Part shown: positions 36,641 through 52,500 of the stretch, one piece after another
Layout of the letters: each line of letters opens with the position of its first letter
How positions within the stretch are numbered: the stretch's first letter is position 1
DNA from: Cruorifilaria tuberocauda
Taxonomy: Eukaryota > Nematoda > Chromadorea > Rhabditida > Onchocercidae
Reading direction: 5' to 3'
Length of the DNA stretch: 64,000 nucleotides
Assembly: GCA_013365365.1 (NCBI GenBank)
Contig: JABVXU010000195.1
Span: forward strand, 33,617-97,616
Notes under the pieces: generated by a model
What the model saw: only the letters and a program-made list of their open reading frames with translations
What the model was told of the DNA's origin: nothing
Database searches by the model: none
Program-made: the position numbers and the translations under genes

Positions 36641-39600
36641 TCTCTAGTTTTCTCATCCCTTTCTATGTACATTACGGTAACTTTGAATATCTGAATTTAT
36701 ATACAATTGATCTCTCTTTTCATTTCAATTTCCAATATTAAGTAACTGTTTTCATAACTTTTACAATTTTAACCATTTACTTTCTCGTTTTATTTCAATT
36801 TCCAATATTAAGTAATTATTTTTATAACTTTTCGAATTTCAACCATTTAATGTAAACATTTAAAAAATAATTTCAAAAAAATTTCATAAATGATTGCATG
36901 TAATTGCTAATTTACTATGCAATAATTCATTATCGTATTTTAACATTTTAACATTGAAATTAATCTTAAATAAATAATTGATTAACTATAATAAATGCCA
37001 AATGATTTGTTGCTATCTATCAATCACAATCAATTTTATATCGAAATTTATCTTAATAAAAAAAAAAAAGAGAGAGAATAGAAAGAAAGAGAGAAATTGA
37101 TTAGTTACAATTTAATTATAATTCATTCATTATGCAAACATATGAATCAATCAGTAATAAATAATTAATCATGATAAATGATAATTAATTATTACTCAAT
37201 CATTTTGATGAAAACATACATTTATCCGTAATCAATCATAATCAACAATATACATGCATAAAACAAAAAAAAAGATAAAAGAAAATGAAGCGATTGTGTG
37301 AAAAAAAAGTAAAAAAGTTATTTTTCCTAAAAAGTTAAGTAAAATTTGAAATTAATATCAAACTAAGTTACCTAAAAGTTAGCTATTTGAGAAGTAATAA
37401 ATTTTATCAGATTTTCCTGTTAAGTGGAATTTAAAATTAATATCAAACTAAGTTACCTAAAAGTTAGCTATTTGAGAAGCAATAAATTTTATCAACTATT
37501 TATTACTCTTGAATTGATAATAATCATCGATCCATTTATCTTCCCGAGATTTTCCATCATCATCATCATCATCAGTTCTAATTCTTGTCCCGATAGAAGA
37601 ATTTTTGTTGATGATGTGATCAAAATTGATTTGATAGATTTTAACTGATGAGATTATTGAGTTAAAATGGCATTTATTGTTACTTCAATCAAGTAATATT
37701 GATGACAATTGTCACATGAAATTTTCAAAATTTATCTATTGTTTATCTTACAATTAAGTTTTCGTTTTTTTTTTTCTTTTCTCTCTTCACACTTATTAGA
37801 TTTAAGACAATGAAAATGAAAAGAGAGGAGTGGAAATTTTTAATTAATTAATTAATTTTATTGATTGATGATAAAAGTATACTGATAGTATTGATTGATT
37901 GATAATAAATAATTTAAATGATTTATAAATGCTGTTAAAAAATTGCAATGCTTTAAATTAATTTACTTAGTGTTAATGTAGGTTAAACTGTTTAAATTTG
38001 CTAATAATTCAAATAATAATTAATTGCTAGTAATTTAGTTAAGTGAAAAGTCTACGCTGATAATCTGCAAAGCTTGTAATTAATTACTAATTGTAATTGT
38101 TTCCTTTTTTTTTTTTTTTTTACAAATAATTTTAGGTTTTATGTAAAATTTTGACGATGGATAATTTACTCTAACGAAAAATGTTACTTTTATAGTTTAG
38201 TATATTTTTAGGTTATTCGTCTTATCTTTGAAATTATCATTGAAGTTGACGAATTTTGAAAGCTTTAGATAAGAAGCTTTTCGTAATTTTTGCTGCATGC
38301 ATGCATATTCCAAAATTGCACGTTCATCAATTAAGATATGTCATTCTGATAAAAGGAATTAACGCTCTTCGGGAATTATCTTTATCAAGTTAGCTAGCTA
38401 GTTAGCTAGTCAATCAAAAATTATAAAATGAAATTTTATCAACTAAACCAGATAAGATTTTATCTTGATTTGAAATGGAAAAGTTTAAGTATTATCAGTA
38501 CTACTACTACTACTACTACTACTACTATTACTAGTATTACTTACTATCAGTAATTCAATTACAAAAACAAATAACAATAATAGGAAGAGAGTAATGTAGA
38601 AAAAGAAATGTTTTTCAATTTTTATATCCCTATTCTTAGAAACCTTTTAATCTTCTTTCATTTCTCAAAATAGCTATCTCAACCTGATTTATAATCCAAT
38701 TTACATCCCAATTTGTCCATTTTCCTTCTCTCTCTCTCTCTCTTTTTCTCGTATTTTTTTCTCTCTCTCTTTCAAACTACTCGATATCACCTCTCTCATC
38801 TTTTCTATCTCAAATCACTTCATACTAATCAATCATAAATCAATTTTACCACACTACCAGCTTATTAAAAAAAATAGGGCGAGAAAGATAGATTTAAAAC
38901 AACAACGGAAAAAAAAAGTTCGTTATTTATTTATTATGAAATTTGTGTGATTTCTCTTTTTTAATTTTATTCCTTTATCAATTTTTTTAAAAGCAAAATT
39001 ATTTATGTGAATATTAATATTTTCACTGACAGTTGTTGTTTTTTAATCAAAATTTTTAATCAAAAATTGAAATTGAAATAAATTGAAATGAAAAAAAATT
39101 GAAATAGATAGAATGAAAAATTTTTTTTGTTTTCTTTTTTTTTTTCACTTTGATTAATTCATTTATTAATAAATTTGTTTTAAGTAAACTTACTATTAGC
39201 ATTTATCAGAACTGTTCAAATTTAGAATAATTTAAAAATTCATTTATTAATAAATTTGTTTTAAATAAACTTGCCTACTGGCACTTATCAGAATTGTTTA
39301 AATTCAGAATAATTTAAATTCGAGTTTTTCATTCATAGAATTTCAGGTTGAACGAAATTTAAATTTAAAAAAAATACTTATTATTTATAATTAGTATAAA
39401 AGAAGAGTAAGAAAGTACGTAGTACGTATTAGTCATGATAACGTTTTACACGTTTCATTTTTTTTTTCATTCGATATTTTTTATCTTATAATTTATTCTA
39501 CAATAGTCTATAATAGTTTTTTTTGATCTACAATAGTTATAATTATAGTTATAATAGAAATATAGTTATAATAGTAGTCATGGTAGAAATAATGTTTGAT

Positions 39601-40086
39601 AAAACCAGAAAAACAATTGAATAATTTTTCGGTTTCAAATTTAATTACTTAATTATTTGTTCAGGCTATTATATCATGTATCGATTAGGAAAAATAGTTG
39701 AATAACTTTTCGATTTCAAATTTAATTTCTTAATTAATTATCTTGTCTATTTTCATACATCTTTCTTTCATCTATCATTATAGCTATTCTTTATCATTAT
39801 CTCAAAATTTCCTACAACTATTCTATTCCATTCAATTCCTATATTTTATCATTCTTCCTATCACAAAATTTCATCACTATCATTTCTTTTTTTTACCAAA
39901 GATTTTTATCGTATTCAATTTAATTTTTAAATCAAAGAAGAGAGAAAGCGAGAGAGAGAGAGAGAGAGGGAGAAAAATTAACGAGATTGAAAGAAGAGAA
40001 TTTTGCTAAAAAAATAAGAGAGAAAAAAAATGATATAGAAATGAAGTGGCAAGAGAGGATGGAGGGAAAAATGAAAAAGAAAGAGA

Positions 40087-40118
<32 letters not shown>

Positions 40119-40477
40119 AGGAGAAAAGAGAGGAGTAAAAAAAAAATGATTTAAGATCACAGTATAAGTCATTAATCATTTTTTATTTTCTCCTTCATTA
40201 CTGCCACCAAAATGCATTTTTACCTATTTTCAACCTTTTCTATCAGAAATGAAAAAAAAAATAAAAATAAGGAAAAAAAATTTTTGGAAAAATAAAAACG
40301 AATTGTGCATGACAACACGCTATTTGAACAATTTTACAATCCACGCGATGAAATTCATTTTTAACAAAAATTCCGTAAAATCATAACATTGTTCCATTAT
40401 TCCTCTTCTCCTTTTTTCCCTCTCTCTCTCTCTTTCTCTTTGTAAATTATTATCATAGAAAAATATTTTATATTTTT

Positions 40478-40513
<36 letters not shown>

Positions 40514-43500
40514 TCTCTTTATCTCCCTCTCTCTTTCCCTTTCGAAACTATTATTAGGAAAAAAATTGCATATATTTTTCCTCTTTCTCTCTGTCCCTCC
40601 CCTCTGTTTCTCTCCCTCTCCTTATAAACTATTATTATAAAGAAATTGTATATATTTTTGAAAAAAAGAAATTTTTTTTAAGGTTTTTTTTTTGGTTTTT
40701 TTTTTCATTCATTTATTTTTTTTGTATCGGAAATTTTTAATGCAAAATTTTTATTTTTTTTTTATTTTTCTTACTTTTTTGAAATAAAATTGATTTGTTT
40801 AGAAAAAATTTTTAAATCAATTTAAATTCATTAATAAAGCATTTCTTCCTTTCTTTCATTCATTCATTCATTCACATTGCATCGTTCAGATATATTTCAT
40901 TCTTTATTTTTTATTTGAATGGAATTGAAAAATTCTTATAAAATAACAATTGCTATTTGAAAATTTAAGTTTTAGAAGAAATTAGAGAATTGAAAAATAT
41001 AAATGCCATATACTTTTCTTTTTTTTTCTACAAAATATTTCGTTTTTTTTTCTTTCTCTTTTTCTTTCAATCCTCTTTATTTCACCGTTTTCTCTTTATT
41101 ACTCCTTTCTCTCTTTTTCCCCTCCCCTTTCTCTCGCTTTAATAGTTAATTGAATGAAAGACTGAGAGAGAATCACGATAGGTTTAATTATGAATTTCTC
41201 CATTTACTTTATTCATAGCATAAATTTGCTAAAAGTAAAAATCTAAAAGTATTGATTGAAATTCATTCGTTCATTGTCTTCCACTCATATTTGTATCCGA
41301 AAAGAAAGCTTAGCTAATTTTTAGCATTTGCTTAAACGAAAAACTTTTACAAAGTGAAAAAAAAGTGAAAGAGCGAGCGACAATAATAAACTATTATCCC
41401 GAGATAACGCGGTACATTTGTCATTATTATCTCATAATTATCCTCTATTTTCAGTATTCGATACTATCTATACTCAGTGATGCTAAGTTAATCTTAGAAG
41501 TTTTTATCCATAATTCTTAGATTAAAATAAATGTTAAAAGTAAAAATTTTTTATTCAAAAAAAAAGCTAATAATTAGTAGAAATAAGCTGATAGAGAAAG
41601 AGGGAAGGAGAGAGTAATATTTCAGTAAGTACCAATTTTAAGTTAAAAAAACAAATTTATCATTATTATCGCTATAACTCTCTACTTATTTGTTAAATTG
41701 GCTGATAAAAAAAAAAAAAAAAACTTCGATTTAGTTGTCATTGATAAAACAGAAGAAAAAAAAACGATATATATTAAATGAACGTGTCATTTTTAAATTT
41801 CAACAAAACTAATAAAATTTAAAAAATGGATCAAAAATCAAGAAAGAAAAATTTATATTCATTTATTATTAGCTATTATCATTATCACTATCATTATTAT
41901 CACTCATATTTTTATTATTACTTACCTTATCAAAATAATTCCGATGATTTCTAAATGAAAGGATGAATGAAGGATATAATAATACGTATTAGAATAACTT
42001 AATAATAATAAATAATTTAAATTAAAGCATAAATACAATTACAGTAATGCATTTAATCGTAATAAATTATTAATTAACGTTGCATAATTCGATATAATAT
42101 TCCATCATATTCTTTTTGCTTTTTTCCTTCTATATTTCATTATTAATTACTATTATTACTTGTCAAATATATGTATTCATGTATTCGTATTCCTATATTA
42201 TTAGTAATCGAGTACTTGTATTCATGTATTTGTGTTCTTATATCATTATCAATCGAATTTATGTGTATTCATATATTCGTTTTCTTATGTATCAATGATT
42301 AGAGAGTGAAATATAGCAAAATGAAGAGAGGAAAAGGGAAAGAGAGAAAAAATAACTATTAGAATATTCTATTCTTTTTCTTCTCTTTTAAATCATTCAT
42401 GTCATCATCATCATTGTCATCGTTATTATTATCATCCGTTGCTAGTGATATTACTACTACAATTACAACTAATATTACTACCATTAATATCATCATTATC
42501 ATCAACATCATCATCGTTTACTGGTAAAACTATAAATTATTACTGCTATCACCACAACAAATATTATTATCAACATCAATATTGTTTGCTAGCACAACTA
42601 GAAGTATTATGATTATTATCACTGCTATCATCATTATTATTATTATCATCATAATATCATTATTATCATCAACATCATCATCATTTACTGGTAAAACTAC
42701 AAATTATTACTGCTATCACCACAACTAATAATTATTATCAACATTAATATTGTTTGCTAGCACAACTAGAAGTATTATGATTATTATCACTGCTATCATC
42801 ATCATCATCATCATTATCAGTATTATCGTCATCAACTACCGTAGTCTGAGGAGGAGCGGTAGCAATGCTATCGGTCACGATGTCAGCGGGTTTCATTGGA
42901 ATGAGGTGGTGGAAGGGAGAGTGAAAGGGTGGAGAGGAGAGGAAGAGAAGGAGGAAGGAAGTAGTAGTAGTGATAGCAGAGGGAGGGATAGACACGGTGA
43001 TGGTTGATAGGGTGATATCAGAAGAAGGTTCTCCTTCTCCTACCGATGATGGTGGTGCACCCAAGGGTGTGTGTGTGTGTGTGTGTGTGTGCGTGTGTGT
43101 GTGTGTGTGTCTTGAGAGTGGTGTCCGTAAACGACAGGAGGAATAGACGGACGGGTACAAAAGCTATCAATCATTGGGTGCCAATCGACTTACCCCTCTC
43201 CACCTATCTCTCTCCCTCTCCCCTCCCTCCTTCTCTTTTCTTTCTCTCTCTTCTCTCTTCTCTCCGCTTTTCTCTTTCTTTCAATGAAAGAAATGAAACA
43301 GAATGGAATGGAATTGAATCCGATCGAGTCGAATCGAATCCGATTGGATCGAATCGAATTCAAAATTCAATTCAATTCTGGAAAAAAAGAAGAGAAAAAA
43401 ACTCCCAGCCCTTTTTTCTTTAAAAATTTCATTTCTCTCTCTCTCTCTCTCTCTCTGTTCCTCTCTCTCTATTCCATTTCTATTCCAAATAATTTTTTAC

Positions 43501-46500
43501 TTTACTTTACTTTAGTTTATTCCTTCGTTTTTTTTTTTCATTCTTTTCTTCAGCTTATAATAATAAATATTGAGGAATAGAAAATCAGTGGAAAGATTTC
43601 TTCCATTCAATTCATCTTGCTTAACCTTTCACCTTTCACCTTTAACCTTTCAATAATTCAATTTTTCTTGCATTGAGAGGTTTTTTAGATGGAAAAAGAA
43701 AGAGTAAGATTGAGATAGGTTATGAGAGAAGAGAATGGATATATAAGATAATGTCAAAAATTAAACCATCATAGGATAATAATACGATTGAATGCATTTA
43801 TGTGTAATGGTAGATTGTAGGAAGGATGAAAGGATATGAGGAGAACGCGGGGTAAGCGGGAAGAGCGGGGGAGGAGAGGAAGAATTGAAATATACGGGAT
43901 ATATGAAAAATATAGATGAAAGAGAAGAGTACATGCATGCACGTTTGTCCATATTTCAACTTGTTAAAATTTATTACATGTTAATAATATTAATGTTATT
44001 GTTATTGTTAATATATTGATGTTAATGATCATGTTAACGATACTGTTAATAAGAATAATGATAATGTCCTTAATGCTAAGTATTGTAATCATTATTCACT
44101 ATCATTTATCACTGTTAGTAATTGATTGCAATTATTTGATTAACGAATGAAAAATTTCTCCTATTAAAATTTCCCCTCATATCTAAAATGATAAAAGATA
44201 AGGATGAAAAAAAAAAGAGAGAGAGAGAGAGAGGAAAAGAAAAATCACGTGAAAAAATTAGTCGGATAGATAATCGACGTGTAAATTAGACGTAAAAACG
44301 TTATTCCATCCTCGTTATCCTCCTCCTCCTTTTTCCCCCATCATTATCATCTTTTTTCGTATCCTCGTTTTTTTTTTTTTCATCTGATTTTCATTACTCT
44401 TTTGTTTTTGTGATATTTTTATTACTGTAAATTAACAGAGCTACTGTACGCTTAATTTTTTTCATTCTTTTGAACTTTAACACTTAAGTATTATCCTAAT
44501 TAATACGATCATTAATTAATTGATTAATTAAATGTTTCTGTTGATTAAGATTTAATTCTTTTTTTTTATCTCTTCTATGACACATCCATTTCATTCAGTC
44601 ATTTATAAATTTATAATAAATGAATGATAAGTGAGAATATATCAGGAAAGTAAGCGTGGGCGGACAGGTAAGTAAGATAGGCAGGCAGTTTATTTGGTTT
44701 AAACGGAACCGAAAAAACAAAGTTGAAAAACCGGCTAGATTGATAGGCATAAAAATGGATAGCAGTAACGTTAGCAAATAGATAATAGTGATAGATTAGT
44801 GATAACGATGATGATATTATATCAACATGAAATGATAATAATGATGATCATGAAGAAATGAAAGAGGAAGAAGATAATGAGAATAACGATAACGAAGAAG
44901 AATAAGGATAAGGAATTGAGATAATAAGATAATATTCTCTTTTATTTAAAAAATTATCATAGAAGAAATTACGGAAAACAAAAAAAAAAAGACAAAAATT
45001 AAGGAATAGATAAGAGTTTTTTTTTTTCGTTTCTTCTTTCTCTCTTCTATTTCTTTTCATTCTTTTCCTCATCCTCTTTCTCATCGTCTTTTCTTCTTTT
45101 CAACTTTAAATGAAAATTTCTTATTTTTTTTTTAAAGAGCAAAAAATTTAAACCCTTTTTCTTCCTTCCCTTCCTCCTTTTTTTTTTTCTCTTATATCTT
45201 TTCTCATTCTTTCATTTCTTCTTCCTCCTCCTCCTTCTTTTTCTTTTTTTTTTTTCTATTTCTTGAAATGAACCACAGATTGGTTTTCCAAAGTGCAATA
45301 TATATGCATGTATTTTATTTATATATATATATATATGGAGAAGGGTAGATGGGTGTGTATGGGTGTGTACGGGTGTGTACCGGTGTGTACGGGTATGTAT
45401 ATGATATGTCTGTAGTATTGTTTGATTCTAAATTAATCTTCTTTAACACCAACAACAACAGGAGTATATCACGCTATATTATCATTATCACCTATCACAC
45501 TAATTTCCCTTTCCTTCTTATTCCACCTTTTCTCTCTCTCTCTCTCTCCCTCCCTCTCTCTCTTTCAAGCTTTCTTTTTCACTGGAATTTTTAAAATTCA
45601 TCAAAAAGTTTTCTAGTTGATTGAGAAGTTTTGGAATTAATCAATATTATCAATATTATCCATGAATAGAATCAATGTTTTTTTTTCTCTTCTACCATAT
45701 TACTCATTTAAATTTTATCAGTGAAAAAGATAAATACAGTAAGATTATCAAAGAGTAAAATTATCAAATTGATAATTGTCTTTAAAAGTTTTAATTTAAT
45801 ACGAGCAGTAGATGATAATAAAAGGAAAAAAGAAGCGATTTGTTATAGTTGTAGTAATAATAGTGATAAAAGTAATTATTTAAGTAACAGTAATGATAAC
45901 TGTAATTGTAATAACAATTTCACTAATTTAGAAATTTAAAAAGAAGAAAAAGAAAGAAAAGATAAGTAAAAGATGTGTAAGAGTAAAAGAAAAGAAGGAA
46001 AAAAAAAAGATATCAATCGATTCACTCTCAAATTCCAATCTTTATTTCATATTTTTAAACTTTACACTTCTTATCATCAATTATCAACTATCAAATTTGA
46101 TAAAATTTTTTTATAATTTATTTTCTTCAATATATTACCGGTTTAATAATAACAAATACAATAACAATAGCAATAAAAATACGTGGTAAATAATAAATAG
46201 TATACAATAAATAACAATAATAATATTAACAATAAGATGAATTGAAAAAAAAAAAGCGTAGAAGGAGGAGGAGGAGGAGGAAGAGAGAAAGGGAGGGAGA
46301 GAGAGGAAGATGAAGAGGGAAAGGGAGAGGGAGAGGGAGAGGGAGAGGGAGAGGTGAAGGGAGAGGAAGAGGAGGAGGAAGAAGAAGGAAGAATTTTGCT
46401 GTTGTCGTTTTATTTTTCCTTGAACTAGGCGGGATAAAATGAAAGATTTCAATTTTAGTTCCACCCCAAATCTAACCAATCTAATCTCATCCTATCCTTT

Positions 46501-49500
46501 TCCTCTTCTCGTCAATATTCCTTCAATCCATCCATCCATCCATCCATCCATCCATCCATCCATCCATCTATCCATCTATCCATCCATTCATCCATCTATC
46601 CGTCGTCCGTCCGTACGTCATCCATCTATTTATCCGTCATCCATCTATCCATTCATCCATTCATTCATTCATTCATTCATTCATTCATTCAGTCATTCAT
46701 TCATTCAGTCATTCATTCAGTCATTCATTCTGTCAATCTTTAAACGAGAAACTAAATAGAATTGACGGAAGATTAATTTTTCCGTTTCTGTTTTCTTAAC
46801 ACCTCATCATCTAAAATTAATCCTTCTAATATATCATATTATTGTTTTTGTTTAATTTATTGTTACAGAATTATTGAATTATATTAACTCTTAGACATCT
46901 AATGCAAACATTTTACATATCTGAAAATGTATACGTATGTATACGTGTACTTTTACGCATATAATGAACGTACGCTTATCTAGAAATTTTTGATTATCAT
47001 AAATTCTATCGATAAAAAGATATTTGCAAATTCAATTTTTATTTTTATCAAAATCTTTTTTTTTGCAACTAAATTACTATATTGGGAATTTTATTGATAG
47101 ATATTATTCAAATTTGAGGGAAAGAATGATTTAATTTCTTAAGATAAGCAATATCAATGTGCGTGCACACGCATAAACACCCGCACACACACAGACACAC
47201 ACATATGCACATGCATGTACACATATAGTCCTTCAGTTACAGTATCCAAAATAAAAGGAATATATTCATTAAACGGTTTGATAAGTGATAACAATAGCAT
47301 TTGATAAGTGATAGCAATAGCAGTAGTAGAATTATTGTGTTGTTATTTGCAGAAAAAAAAATTTTTAAAAAAATCATTGAATTTTCTGAGTTATTCTAAA
47401 TTAAATAAAATTGATTGAAAAAATTAAAACATTTGCAAACGGATAATTTCCTTCATTCTTTTGGTACTATATTCAGATTATCATTTATTTACTGTATATC
47501 GAATCCTTTGATGATACAGTACTAATCGATTTAATACTTTATCAAATAATTAAATAAACTATAATTGTTGATAATTTTACTTTAAGAAAAATATATTATA
47601 CTTTCTAATACAATCTATCAAGAAAGAATGATTGTAATGTATAGTAAGATCGAATAAATGCTAAAATAAGATAAGATAAATGGTTGGATAGATAGATCGA
47701 TATATAGATGAAGTAGCAAATAGATAGATAGACAGATAATAGATGAATCGATAAATATTAAATTGTTTCTCCGAACAAGAAAAGATGACATTTATTGTAG
47801 AGTGAAAAAAAAAATTGCTTACTGTATCATTGAAATTTATAGTTTATCATTATTTAACGGTTTGCTGTATTCTATTACTATCATTATCAATTTCTTTTTT
47901 TTTTTTTTGGTTTCCTTTCGTTTCTTTTCTTACTGATAAATAAGAAAGCGAAAGTAAAAAAAAAAAAAAGCTATCATCGATTTTTTATTTGAATGCAACA
48001 TATTTCACATGCATCATCAATAATTTATTAGCAGCTGTAAAACTGATTTAGGAACTTTTTTCATTTTCACGGGAGGTGAAGACAAAAGAAGGAACACGAA
48101 TTACCACGAGATAAATTGTAATTCGTCATTATCATTTATTTTCATTATTATTACTAATCATTATTATTGTTATTACTACTACTACTGTTATTATTATTTA
48201 TTATTATTATCATTCTGCTCCCAATTCAACTATTGCTATCGATATTATTCCATACTATCACTACTATTATTATCATTATTACTGTGATACTATTATTATT
48301 ATTATCATCACCAACGACAACAAGAGCAGCAATAGTAGCAGTATCACTATCACGGAAGTTCCATACATATGTCACAACGGGTCCGTCTTTTGTAACGTTC
48401 TTTTTTTTTTGATTTTCAAAGTTATAGTTAATCATTTTTCTGGAAAATAATTTGTCAATTTTTTTTTGGAATTTCTTAATTTTATCACTTCAGAGTATCA
48501 TTTTCTATCATTACTAGTAAGTTCTTCAGATTCTAGACAAATTTATTCATTTTAATTAGCATGCTTCATACATTTGTGTCGATAATATTACTAAAGCATA
48601 CTGTGGTAACTTCAGAAATTCTACTATCATAGGTATAGTATGCTGCGTTACAAAAATTTGCTGTACTTGCAATAAATCAGTATACTGTATTGATTTCATA
48701 TATATTTTCATTTATATTCATCAAATTTTCTTTTTTTTATTTTTCAACCTTTTTAAATTAGTTGTATTTTTATGGGATCAACTTTTTTCTTTTCTTCTGA
48801 ATCATTTTCCTCTAAAATTCTTTGTTAACAAATGAAATAAATTAGATCAGTTGATTTTTTTTGCGAATTTGTCTCTAAATCACAATTGGAGAAATTACTA
48901 GTATATTGTAGCAAATTCAGAAATTACAGTATACAAATCATACTGTATTGATACCATAACCGCTTATATTAGATGACTTCTTATTTATTAGCAATATTTT
49001 TAAATTTGTAATATTTCAACAAGAAATTCTCTTTTTCATGATTTTTTAAATTCCTTGTAGTAAATACTATTATAAATAAGTAACTGTATATATGATTTAT
49101 AAATATGAGAAAAGTAAACCTTTTTTTTTTACAAATTTATCTAAAAATCACATGTAACTGTTACTTTTCTTTTAAATATAGGTACTAATTATAATTTTAA
49201 TTAACCTAGAATCAACAATTTTATCAAGTAATAAGTGTTTAGCATGATTTTAATATCGAAATACATCTTTCCTTCGTTAATCGATTTATCAATTTTTTAT
49301 AGGTAATTAAATAAATGCAGGAAATTATCATAATTATCGTATTCGTATTATCATTATTTATGTACACAATCGATAAAATTGTCACCTAAAATGAACGAAT
49401 GCAAACAATTTGTCGATAATTTTCTCTTGCATTGTTATTATTTTCCAATCGATATTTAGTATTTAATAACTAGTATAACTTTATTGATTAATTCTTTGAT

Positions 49501-52500
49501 ATTGATTGCTGCAATTTATTCGCTCAAATATTTGATGAATTCTTTTTGCAAATTTGCTCTTTTATAATTTTTTTTCATGTAGAAATTTAAAACGAAAAAA
49601 AGAAAATAAAGAACAAATTTTTGCAGAAATATTATTGCAAAATTGCACAAATTAATTTCTCTATTAAATGATAGAAGTTTTTTTTTTCTGTATTAATTTG
49701 CACATTTCCGGTTCAAACAATTCGTTTTTCGATACAATCTGAAAATTACCGTAATATGAATGAAGTAGTCAAAAAATAAACTCCGTTTTGTTTTTCTCTT
49801 TCTATCATTTTTTTTCTTTCAAATCATCCTCTTTCTCTTTTCTCTCTTCAACCATGATATCTAGAGAGAGGGAAAAATAGAGAGAAAGGGATAAAATTGA
49901 ATAAAAGAAAATAACATCTCTGTCACTCTTTTTTTTTAATATTTCTTTTCTTTTCTTGTAGTTTTAGTTTTTTTGCATGATCTTTCAAAAAGATAAAACC
50001 AAAAATGAGAATTAGCTAACTTTGTTAGCAATTTATCCAATTTTTACAATTTCAAATATTTTGCGAATTTCAATAATTCTCATGAGAAATGAAAAAAAAA
50101 ATTGGGAAATGATCAAATATTTCAGCTGACAACCGAAAAAATATAGTTAAAATTGTTGATTTTCCCATAAATTTATCTATCTGATAATTCATGTAAAAAA
50201 TTATGAATATAAAGGATACGGTAGAAATTATTGGAAATGAAATTTTAGTATTCATCAAATTAACTTAGATTAATTAACGCAAGCATTTTCAGATTAGATT
50301 GGATTGAAAGAAATTATTAAAGGAAATTTTAGCTTAAATTGATAATACTTTCAGCATACGGTTATTTTAATCTTTCAGATACGATAATAATTGGATAAAA
50401 TCTGTAAATGGATTAACTTTGACAAAAAAATTAATATTTATGACAAGTTTTTTTTTTGGAAAGATTAGAAAAATGGTATTGGTTAAAATTGAAATATTTC
50501 AAAATTATATTTCATGAAAGATTGAAATGGTTTAAGCTATTAAAATTTCACTTCCAACTTGACATATGCTTCTTCCATGCTTATTTCATTATGAAAAATG
50601 AAAAATGATTTCATCAATTTAACAGTTTCACGACTTTTTTTCCTAATTATTTCAAGGCTTATTTGAACTGGTAATAAATTTGCTTAGAATTATTAATATT
50701 AGAAATTATTTACTTCGAATTCGAATATATTATAAATGAAATAGGAATTAATCTAATTCTTATAACTTTTTCATTTCTTGACCTTTGTCCTATTCTATTT
50801 GATTCTATCGTTTTATTCATTCTATTCGAAAAATTATTATTTCATAATTATGCTTTACTTTGTTCGTTAATTATATAATTTCTTTTTTTCGAAAATTCCG
50901 TAAGATAAATTTAGATAATTGGAAATTATATCCTAATTTAAATTATATTCAAATTTATATTATATTTAAATTATATTCAAACATTGGATTTTCTTTTTAT
51001 TGTTTTCACAAATTTCTACTTCTCTCATTTAATGCGTTTTATTTATTTAGTTGAAATTTAAAAAATAAATAAACCGGAAAAATATTTTTACTGAACAAAT
51101 AAACTTCCAGTGAAAGTTATTGTTAGTGCTCTTTTGCTATCCCATTAAAACTTTAATTATTGATCATTTACTATCACTTCTCGTTATCACTTATCACTTA
51201 CCATTGCTTTCACTACGATGAATTTTTTCAATCTTTCTTTTTTAAACATCCAATAACTTTATTATCAAAATATCAAATTTGCATGAATCATTCGATTATA
51301 TATTTTATCTTTTGATAATATTCAAATCAAAGAAAATGAAAAAATATAGCATAATGTAATATTTAGGAAGTAATATTAAATTTTATACTTTTATAAATTA
51401 CTTAAATTAGTTTTATCATTATTAATTTCATATAATGTGATAAGTTTATTATATGTTAGAGTAAGTTATCTCTATGAAATTTATTTGCAAATATGATTTT
51501 CTTAATTACTTCTCTTTCTTATTTTTTTACAGATTATCTTTGCTTGAATTTAATTTAATTCAAAATTTAATTTTCTTTTAGAAAATTTAAAATAGTTTTA
51601 GGAATTGAAATTTGCTAATTCTTTTTTCTTCCTTTTTCAAAAAACTAAATTTTCAAAAATGATAATGTGCGAGAAGAAAAAGAGAGAAAAATGATAGAAA
51701 GGTTAAAAAGGATGATGTATGAAGCATTGATTTTTTCCAGAATTCGAATCAGTGAACATAAATGAAAGTTTTAGGATCAGAAAGAATTGAAAATTTAATT
51801 GATAGGGAGTTGAAAATCAATTTCAGGAAACTCTCATTTATTTAAATATTATCAATTGTATAAGGTTTATTTACGACATTTTATAAGGTATCAGTGATTT
51901 TTATCAGTAATTCAATCAATAGTTTGATCAATCGATCACGCGAGGAATGTTTTCTATGACAAAAGAAGCTTTAAATAAATTTGAAAAACGAAATTTGAAA
52001 TGATTTATATACTTACTTACTTACTTTATCTGAGTTATAAACTTACATACTCAAGTATTACTTGTGAATTAATCAATTATATGATAAGTATAAAGCTATT
52101 GAATAAGATGACGAAAAGAGAGGTGAAGAAATCAAAGAGTAGAGATTAGGGTAAGATATTGCCCATGGGCAATTGAGAAGTAATGAACTGCAAGAATTAG
52201 ATTATTTCATTTGATATCTGACGGGGAGGGTAAATGAAAGTGAAAGAGAGAATGGAAAAATGGAAAAGAGAGGGGAAAAGAAAGATAGGACAGTGAATAG
52301 AATTATCATTTATATATTGTGAAAACTTTTGATAATCAATATTAACAACACTCTAGTAGTTAATACATGGAAAGTTTCATTGATAAAATATTTGAATAAT
52401 TAATTTGAAATGAAAAATTTTTAATTTTAATCACTATACTGTCATTTCTAATTAATAAAATTAATTATTTGATTGGTTAACATTCATTAAATTGATTGAT

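Noticed and set aside
42744..43160. 138-codon minus-strand frame with a Thr-His run
   Set aside because: Its start lies beyond the GT microsatellite and much of it is repeat-derived. Kept only as a finding about the GC-rich island, not as a gene.
43046..43423. 125-codon plus-strand frame with a Cys-Val run
   Set aside because: Made by the GT and CT microsatellites and the GAATC pentamer stretch; no homology seen.
45345..45402. GGGTGTGTAC repeats as interstitial telomere sequence
   Set aside because: Nematode telomeres are TTAGGC; this decamer does not match.
46439..46759. 106-codon plus-strand frame with Ile-His-Pro-Ser repeats
   Set aside because: It is the translation of a TCCA/ATTC tetranucleotide array; no splice signals or conserved sequence.
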